This document shows positions 6,262 to 9,309 of a stretch of DNA of 9,309 nt, one piece after another (within the stretch, counting starts at the first letter, position 1; each line of letters begins with the position of its first letter). Made by a program: the position numbers and the translations under genes. The notes under the pieces were generated by a model that did no database searches, was not told the origin of the DNA, and saw only the letters and a list, made by a program, of their open reading frames with translations. This DNA is from Bacteroidota bacterium (lineage in GTDB: Bacteria; Bacteroidota; Bacteroidia; Flavobacteriales; Weeksellaceae): the NCBI GenBank assembly GCA_023420435.1, contig JAEZWE010000062.1, positions 1 through 9,309 of the forward strand, in the 5' to 3' direction.

Positions 6262-7463
6262 TATTTACGTTCAATCAACGCCATATAAAACCCGTCATAA
6301 CCTTCACTTGGAAAAATACTTTCTTGTTTGATTAATTTAAAATCAGTATTGTTTTCCAAAAATTTTTCCACCTGTTCGTTATTTTCAGAAGGGAGAATGG
6401 AGCATGTTGCATACACCAATTTTCCCCCCTTTTTTACCATTTTAGCATAATCTTGAAGGATTTGCTGTTGCTCGGTTTTGATACGGTCGATAAAATCTTG
6501 GTCGATTTTCCATTTTGCATCTGGATTTCTTTTCAAAACGCCCAAACCGGAACATGGCGCATCAATCAAAACGCGGTCTGCTTTTTCGTGTAATCTTTTG
6601 ATCACTTTATTGTCGGTAATTTCTCGGATTTCGATATTGTGAGCTCCGGCTCGCTTCGCTCGCCGCTTTAGTTCCGCCAATTTCCAAGCGTGAATATCGA
6701 GTGCAATAATTTGACCTTTATTTTCCATTTTCGCCGCGATATGCAAGGTTTTTCCACCTGCACCTGCGCAAGCATCCACCACGCGCATTCCGGGTTTTAC
6801 ATCCAAAAATTCTCCAATTTTTTGAGAAGCGGCATCCTGAACTTCAAAAAATCCTTCTTTGAAAGCGGAGGTTAAAAATACATTTTTCTTTTCCTGCAAC
6901 TGAATGGCATCTTCAAAACCACGGATTTCAAAACTTTCCACATTTTCTTCTTTTAGTTCAGATATCAAATGTTTTGGTGTGGTTTTCAAACGGTTGGTTC
7001 TTAGAATTGTGGGCGCCTGTTCGTTTAAAGAAGTCATTTCTTTTTCCCAATTTTTCCCCAATTCTTTTTCCAAAGTTTCCGCCAACCAATCCGGAATGGA
7101 GTGTTCAATCGCTTTGGTAGGGACCGTTCCTTTTTTTAGTTTGGTAAGAATATCTGAAATTTTAATTCCGTCAAATTCCTCAAATTTCTTGTAATTCGTC
7201 TTGCTCCACAACAAATAAGCAAGCATCAGTTTGTAAATATTGTTGGGTTTTATACCTTCTCCCATGTAATATTCCAATCTTTTTCTCCAACGGATAATGT
7301 TGTAAAAAATCTCTGAAACAACCGCTCTGTCTTGGCTTCCCCATTTTCGGTTGGCTTTCAAAAGACGTTCGATCACTTTATCGGCATATTTATTTTTTTC
7401 AAAAAAAGTTTCTTGAAGTGCATCGTGAATTCCTATAGCGAGGTTTCGGTGTATCAGTTCCAT
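6261..7463 (-). CDS. RsmB/NOP2-family rRNA cytosine-C5 methyltransferase
   Basis: A 400-residue cytosolic enzyme expected to transfer a methyl group from S-adenosylmethionine to C5 of a cytosine in rRNA. The N-terminal part (about 1-140, with GSQDRAVVSEIFYNIIRWRK) resembles the NusB-like RNA-binding domain of RsmB. The catalytic domain shows the SAM-binding motif DACAGAGGKT (230-239), an acidic strand-2 loop (LDIHAWKL, 255-262), DAPCSGLG (301-308, Cys304 for product release) and YATCS (351-355, Cys354 the attacking nucleophile). PSEGYDGFYMALIERK closes the fold. The family and both cysteines are clear; the exact target (C967 for E. coli RsmB, other sites for RsmF-type enzymes) is not, so no symbol is given. 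It is divergent from the PhnA gene and overlaps the start of the broken GNAT gene downstream by one base pair step (TAATG). Confidence 0.95.
   Translation of the reverse strand: MELIHRNLAIGIHDALQETFFEKNKYADKVIERLLKANRKWGSQDRAVVSEIFYNIIRWRKRLEYYMGEGIKPNNIYKLMLAYLLWSKTNYKKFEEFDGIKISDILTKLKKGTVPTKAIEHSIPDWLAETLEKELGKNWEKEMTSLNEQAPTILRTNRLKTTPKHLISELKEENVESFEIRGFEDAIQLQEKKNVFLTSAFKEGFFEVQDAASQKIGEFLDVKPGMRVVDACAGAGGKTLHIAAKMENKGQIIALDIHAWKLAELKRRAKRAGAHNIEIREITDNKVIKRLHEKADRVLIDAPCSGLGVLKRNPDAKWKIDQDFIDRIKTEQQQILQDYAKMVKKGGKLVYATCSILPSENNEQVEKFLENNTDFKLIKQESIFPSEGYDGFYMALIERK
6646..6666. repeat. GC-rich imperfect palindrome inside the RsmB-like gene
   Basis: The stretch is centred on TTC with arms CCGGCTCGC and GCTCGCCGC: two inner pairs, a two-base mismatch on each side, then four outer pairs. 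It shares the GCGAAGC core with the palindrome at 416-446. In frame it encodes the RRAKRAGA segment, which fits the protein family, so it may simply reflect Arg/Ala codons rather than an inserted repeat. Confidence 0.4.
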
Positions 7464-7515
7464 TGGGGAAAATTTTTAAGGTTGAATTTTAGATTTTATA
7501 TCCTAAAATTTGTTG

Positions 7516-7523
7516 CAAAAATA
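7516..7523 (-). promoter_or_regulatory. Possible -7 box (TATTTTTG) for the RsmB-like gene
   Basis: The minus-strand bases TATTTTTG match TAnnTTTG and would give a leader of about 50 nt before the ATG at 7463. No good -33 TTG is present upstream. It lies in the 137-base divergent spacer shared with the PhnA gene. Confidence 0.4.
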
Positions 7524-7578
7524 GGGTTTTGAGATGGAATTTGGATGGCAGAAGAGGGAAGTTTTTCTGTGAATTATT

Positions 7579-7586
7579 TAAATTTG
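7579..7586 (+). promoter_or_regulatory. Probable -7 box (TAAATTTG) for the PhnA-type gene
   Basis: An exact TAnnTTTG match lies 8 bases before ATG 7595 and 14 before ATG 7601, predicting a transcript start near 7589-7591 and a very short leader. It lies downstream of the possible ATG at 7529, which argues against the longer reading frame. Confidence 0.5.
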
Positions 7587-7600
7587 CAAAAAATATGAAA

Positions 7601-7933
7601 ATGTCTGAAGTTACAATTTGCCCAAAATGTCAATCCGAATATACCTACGAACAAGATGGAATGATGGTTTGTTCCCAATGTTTCCACGAGTGGAATCCCG
7701 AAGAATCTGCAAATGAAGATAAAGTTTTCGATTCCAACGGAAACGAATTGCAAAATGGAGATTCTGTGGTTGTGGTAAAAGATCTTCCCGTGAAAGGTGC
7801 GCCAAAACCTGTAAAAGCAGGAACGAAAGTGAAAAATATCCGTCTAAGACCAGATTCTGACCATAATATCGATTGCAAAATTGACGGTTTTGGTTCCATG
7901 GCTTTAAAATCTGAATTTGTGAAAAAAGCTTAG
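7601..7933 (+). CDS. yjdM: PhnA/YjdM-family zinc-ribbon protein
   Basis: A 110-residue cytosolic protein, the only plus-strand gene here. The N-terminal zinc ribbon has CPKC (Cys7, Cys10) and CSQC (Cys24, Cys27), followed by HEWNPEE; the C-terminal SH3-like PhnA domain contains SVVVVKDLPVKG and the family hallmark GTKVKNIRLRPDSDHNIDCKIDGFG. It matches E. coli YjdM (formerly PhnA, 111 residues) over its whole length. Despite the old name, E. coli YjdM is not needed for phosphonate use, and its biochemical role is unclear. I chose ATG 7601 (MSEVTICPKC) because it matches the family N-terminus; ATG 7595 (MKMSE) is an equally placed alternative two codons upstream. The possible extension to 7529 is rejected: it encodes an unrelated basic stretch and would place the promoter box inside the gene. 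Confidence 0.93.
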   Translation: MSEVTICPKCQSEYTYEQDGMMVCSQCFHEWNPEESANEDKVFDSNGNELQNGDSVVVVKDLPVKGAPKPVKAGTKVKNIRLRPDSDHNIDCKIDGFGSMALKSEFVKKA

Positions 7934-8158
7934 AATAATGACAAATTGCGAATTACTAATTATGAATTAGGAATTACGATCTGCGAATTTTTGTAAAATA
8001 AAAAAAGGAAAAATTCAGTCCGGGTTCAAATTCTAAGACTTTGATTGTTCCGATAGAATGAAACTAATTTCAGTCCGTAAAGGCAGAAAGAGAAATAACC
8101 GAAAATTTCCTTCGTTAGTTGGGAAATATTACGGAAAATCAATTTCAAAATTAGTGCC
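7934..8158. other. Non-coding spacer with short repeats between convergent genes
   Basis: No convincing gene is present. The first part holds repeated short units: GAATTAC at 7950 and 7971, GAATTAG at 7964, and TGCGAATT at 7947 and 7982; an imperfect 11-bp hairpin spans 7951-7975. Further on, TTCAGTCCG occurs at 8014-8022 and again at 8069-8077. These look like degenerate intergenic repeat debris. Confidence 0.5.
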
Positions 8159-8195
8159 AAAAAAAAATCCTGAATATTCAGGATTTTTATTTTTT
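8159..8195. terminator. Two-way intrinsic terminator between the PhnA and ferredoxin genes
   Basis: AATCCTGAATATTCAGGATT is a perfect palindrome, with A-runs to the left (8159-8167) and T-runs to the right (8184-8195). In both directions the stem is followed by a T-run, so it can end the plus-strand PhnA transcript and the minus-strand ferredoxin transcript. It lies 10 bases after the ferredoxin stop but over 200 bases after the PhnA stop. Confidence 0.92.
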
Positions 8196-8204
8196 ATATT
8201 GATT

Positions 8205-8537
8205 TTATGGATAGGGTGCTATTTCAACTTCCAAACCGTCTATTTCATTGGTAATGTGTATTTGGCAACCTAAACGTGAAGTATCTTTTACATGAAAAGC
8301 TTCCGCTAACATGGCATCTTCTTCATCTCCCATTTCGGGTAAAAGATCTTCACCACTTTTAACGTAAACCTGGCAAGAAGCGCACATCGCCATTCCACCA
8401 CAAACGCCGATAGTTCCTTCTTCCGCAAGTTCATAGGAACGGATCACTTCCATTAAATTCATGGACATATCGGTAGGTGCGATAAGTTCGTGCGTAATCC
8501 CAGTTCTGTCGGTAATTTTGATGGTGATATCGTTCAT
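8205..8537 (-). CDS. [2Fe-2S] ferredoxin, adrenodoxin/Isc type
   Basis: A 110-residue soluble one-electron carrier. The cluster ligands are Cys46, Cys52, Cys55 and Cys91 in the pattern C-x5-C-x2-C-x35-C (GVCGGMAMCASC ... RLGCQI), which marks the adrenodoxin/putidaredoxin/bacterial Fdx class rather than plant-type ferredoxins (C-x4-C-x2-C). The acidic stretch EDLLPEMGDEEDAML (about 63-77) is where such ferredoxins dock reductase and partner proteins. It starts 10 bases after the stop of the ferredoxin-NADP+ reductase gene, so the two are almost certainly co-transcribed and the reductase is the likely electron donor. The final acceptor (for example iron-sulfur cluster assembly or an oxygenase) is not encoded in view. 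Confidence 0.95.
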   Translation of the reverse strand: MNDITIKITDRTGITHELIAPTDMSMNLMEVIRSYELAEEGTIGVCGGMAMCASCQVYVKSGEDLLPEMGDEEDAMLAEAFHVKDTSRLGCQIHITNEIDGLEVEIAPYP

Positions 8538-8547
8538 TTCTGAAATT

Positions 8548-9309
8548 TTAGTCTATTTTTTTTACAACCGCTTTTTCTGCTTCTTTCCGGCTTCCGTCGA
8601 AACCATCCACGCCGGAAACGGTGGTGTATTTCAGAACATATTTTTTTCCCGGATTTAATCTTTGATAAACACTTTGACACATTAAAGTGGCTTCGTGAAA
8701 TCCGCAAAGAATCAATTTTAATTTTCCCGGATAAGTGTTGATGTCACCAATCGCATAAATTCCTTCGATATTCGTTTGATAATCTAAAGCATTATTTACT
8801 TTGATGGCATTTTTTTCAATTTCCAGTCCCCAATTTGCTAATTCGCCCAATTTTGGTGTTAATCCAAAAAGTGGAATAAAGAAATCGGTTTCAATATCGC
8901 TTTGTACCCCTTCCTGATCTAAAGTGATGGCTTCAATATGTTCGTTTCCTTTTAATCCTACCACTTCTGCAGGCGTTATTAAATTTATTTTTCCCTGATT
9001 TTTAAGTTCCTGAACTTTTTCTACAGAATCTAAAGCGCCACGAAATTCGTTTCTACGGTGAATTAAAGTAACTTCAGAAGCTACATTGGCTAAGAAAATA
9101 CTCCAATCCAAGGCAGAATCTCCACCTCCGGCAATGACCACTTTTTTATTTCGGAAATGTTCAGGTTCTTTGATGAAATATTCAACGCCTTTTTCTTCGA
9201 AATGGGCGATATTTTCCAAATCAGGTTTTCTGGGTTCAAAAGTTCCTAATCCACCAGCAATAGCCACTGCTTTTGCTCTGTGAACGGTTCCTTTATTGGT
9301 GATTACTTC
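8548..9309 (-). CDS. Ferredoxin-NADP+ reductase, thioredoxin-reductase-like type, C-terminal part
   Basis: The last 253 residues of a flavoprotein; the frame is open to the window edge, so the true start and the FAD-binding N-terminus are missing (the GTG at 9267 is internal). It would move electrons between NADPH and ferredoxin (EC 1.18.1.2). Visible are the end of the first FAD-domain segment (AIAGGLGTFEPRKP), the NADPH-binding GGGDSALDW with HRRNEFRG downstream (Arg pair for the 2'-phosphate), and the second FAD motif GIYAIGDINTYPGKLKLILCGFHEA. There is no CxxC redox pair in the NADPH domain, which separates it from true thioredoxin reductases, and a C-terminal extension (KYTTVSGVDGFDGSRKEAEKA) is like that of the homodimeric TrxR-type FNRs of Chlorobium and Bacillus. 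It is the first gene of a unit with the ferredoxin. Confidence 0.93.
   Translation of the reverse strand, partial: EVITNKGTVHRAKAVAIAGGLGTFEPRKPDLENIAHFEEKGVEYFIKEPEHFRNKKVVIAGGGDSALDWSIFLANVASEVTLIHRRNEFRGALDSVEKVQELKNQGKINLITPAEVVGLKGNEHIEAITLDQEGVQSDIETDFFIPLFGLTPKLGELANWGLEIEKNAIKVNNALDYQTNIEGIYAIGDINTYPGKLKLILCGFHEATLMCQSVYQRLNPGKKYVLKYTTVSGVDGFDGSRKEAEKAVVKKID

Noticed and set aside
8021..8040. tRNA T-arm-like string GGGTTCAAATTC
   Set aside because: The flanking bases do not form the 5-bp T stem, and no acceptor, D or anticodon arms can be built around it.
8058..8273. 71-codon plus-strand open frame
   Set aside because: It crosses the strong two-way terminator and enters the ferredoxin gene on the opposite strand. 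The first half is basic, with no family I recognise.
1..9309. A defence, mobile or otherwise novel multi-gene system
   Set aside because: Every intact gene but one belongs to a well-known family, gene order suggests separate small transcripts, and there is no transposase, integrase, CRISPR or toxin-antitoxin signature.

Overview
The window looks like chromosomal DNA from a member of the Flavobacteriia, most likely a Chryseobacterium/Kaistella/Elizabethkingia-type organism (Weeksellaceae). The evidence is the AT-rich composition, the TAnnTTTG boxes typical of the Bacteroidota housekeeping sigma factor in front of several genes, and the character of the proteins (AsnB C-terminus, RsmB-like methyltransferase, thioredoxin-reductase-like ferredoxin reductase). 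This assignment is from recognition, not from a search.

All genes but one read on the minus strand, so the natural reading direction is right to left. From the right edge: the 3' part of a TrxR-type ferredoxin-NADP+ reductase (8548-9309, cut by the window end) is followed 10 bases later by an adrenodoxin-type [2Fe-2S] ferredoxin (8205-8537), which together form a compact NADPH-to-ferredoxin electron-transfer operon. A strong two-way terminator (8159-8195) separates this from the only plus-strand gene, a PhnA/YjdM zinc-ribbon protein (7601-7933), which converges on it. PhnA is divergent from an RsmB/NOP2-family rRNA m5C methyltransferase (6261-7463). The stop of that gene overlaps (TAATG) the start of a GNAT acetyltransferase that is broken by three in-frame stop codons but has no frameshift (5737-6261).

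Next come glutamine-hydrolysing asparagine synthetase AsnB (3878-5548), a secreted protein of unknown function (2883-3704), an MdtD-like 14-TM drug efflux MFS transporter (1361-2776), a small Rossmann-fold NAD(P)H-binding oxidoreductase (639-1292) and the 5' part of a pirin-family cupin (1-386, cut by the window start). Most minus-strand units end in recognisable intrinsic terminators.

This is mostly an ordinary metabolic and housekeeping region. I see no defence system, prophage, transposase, CRISPR array or RNA gene, and I cannot support a claim of a novel multi-gene system. The points worth a second look are small: a perfect GC-rich palindrome in the probable 5' leader of the pirin gene, a 16-bp inverted repeat that nests a terminator and uses the last codons of the secreted-protein gene as one arm, the triple-nonsense GNAT pseudogene, and a probably leaderless MFS transcript.
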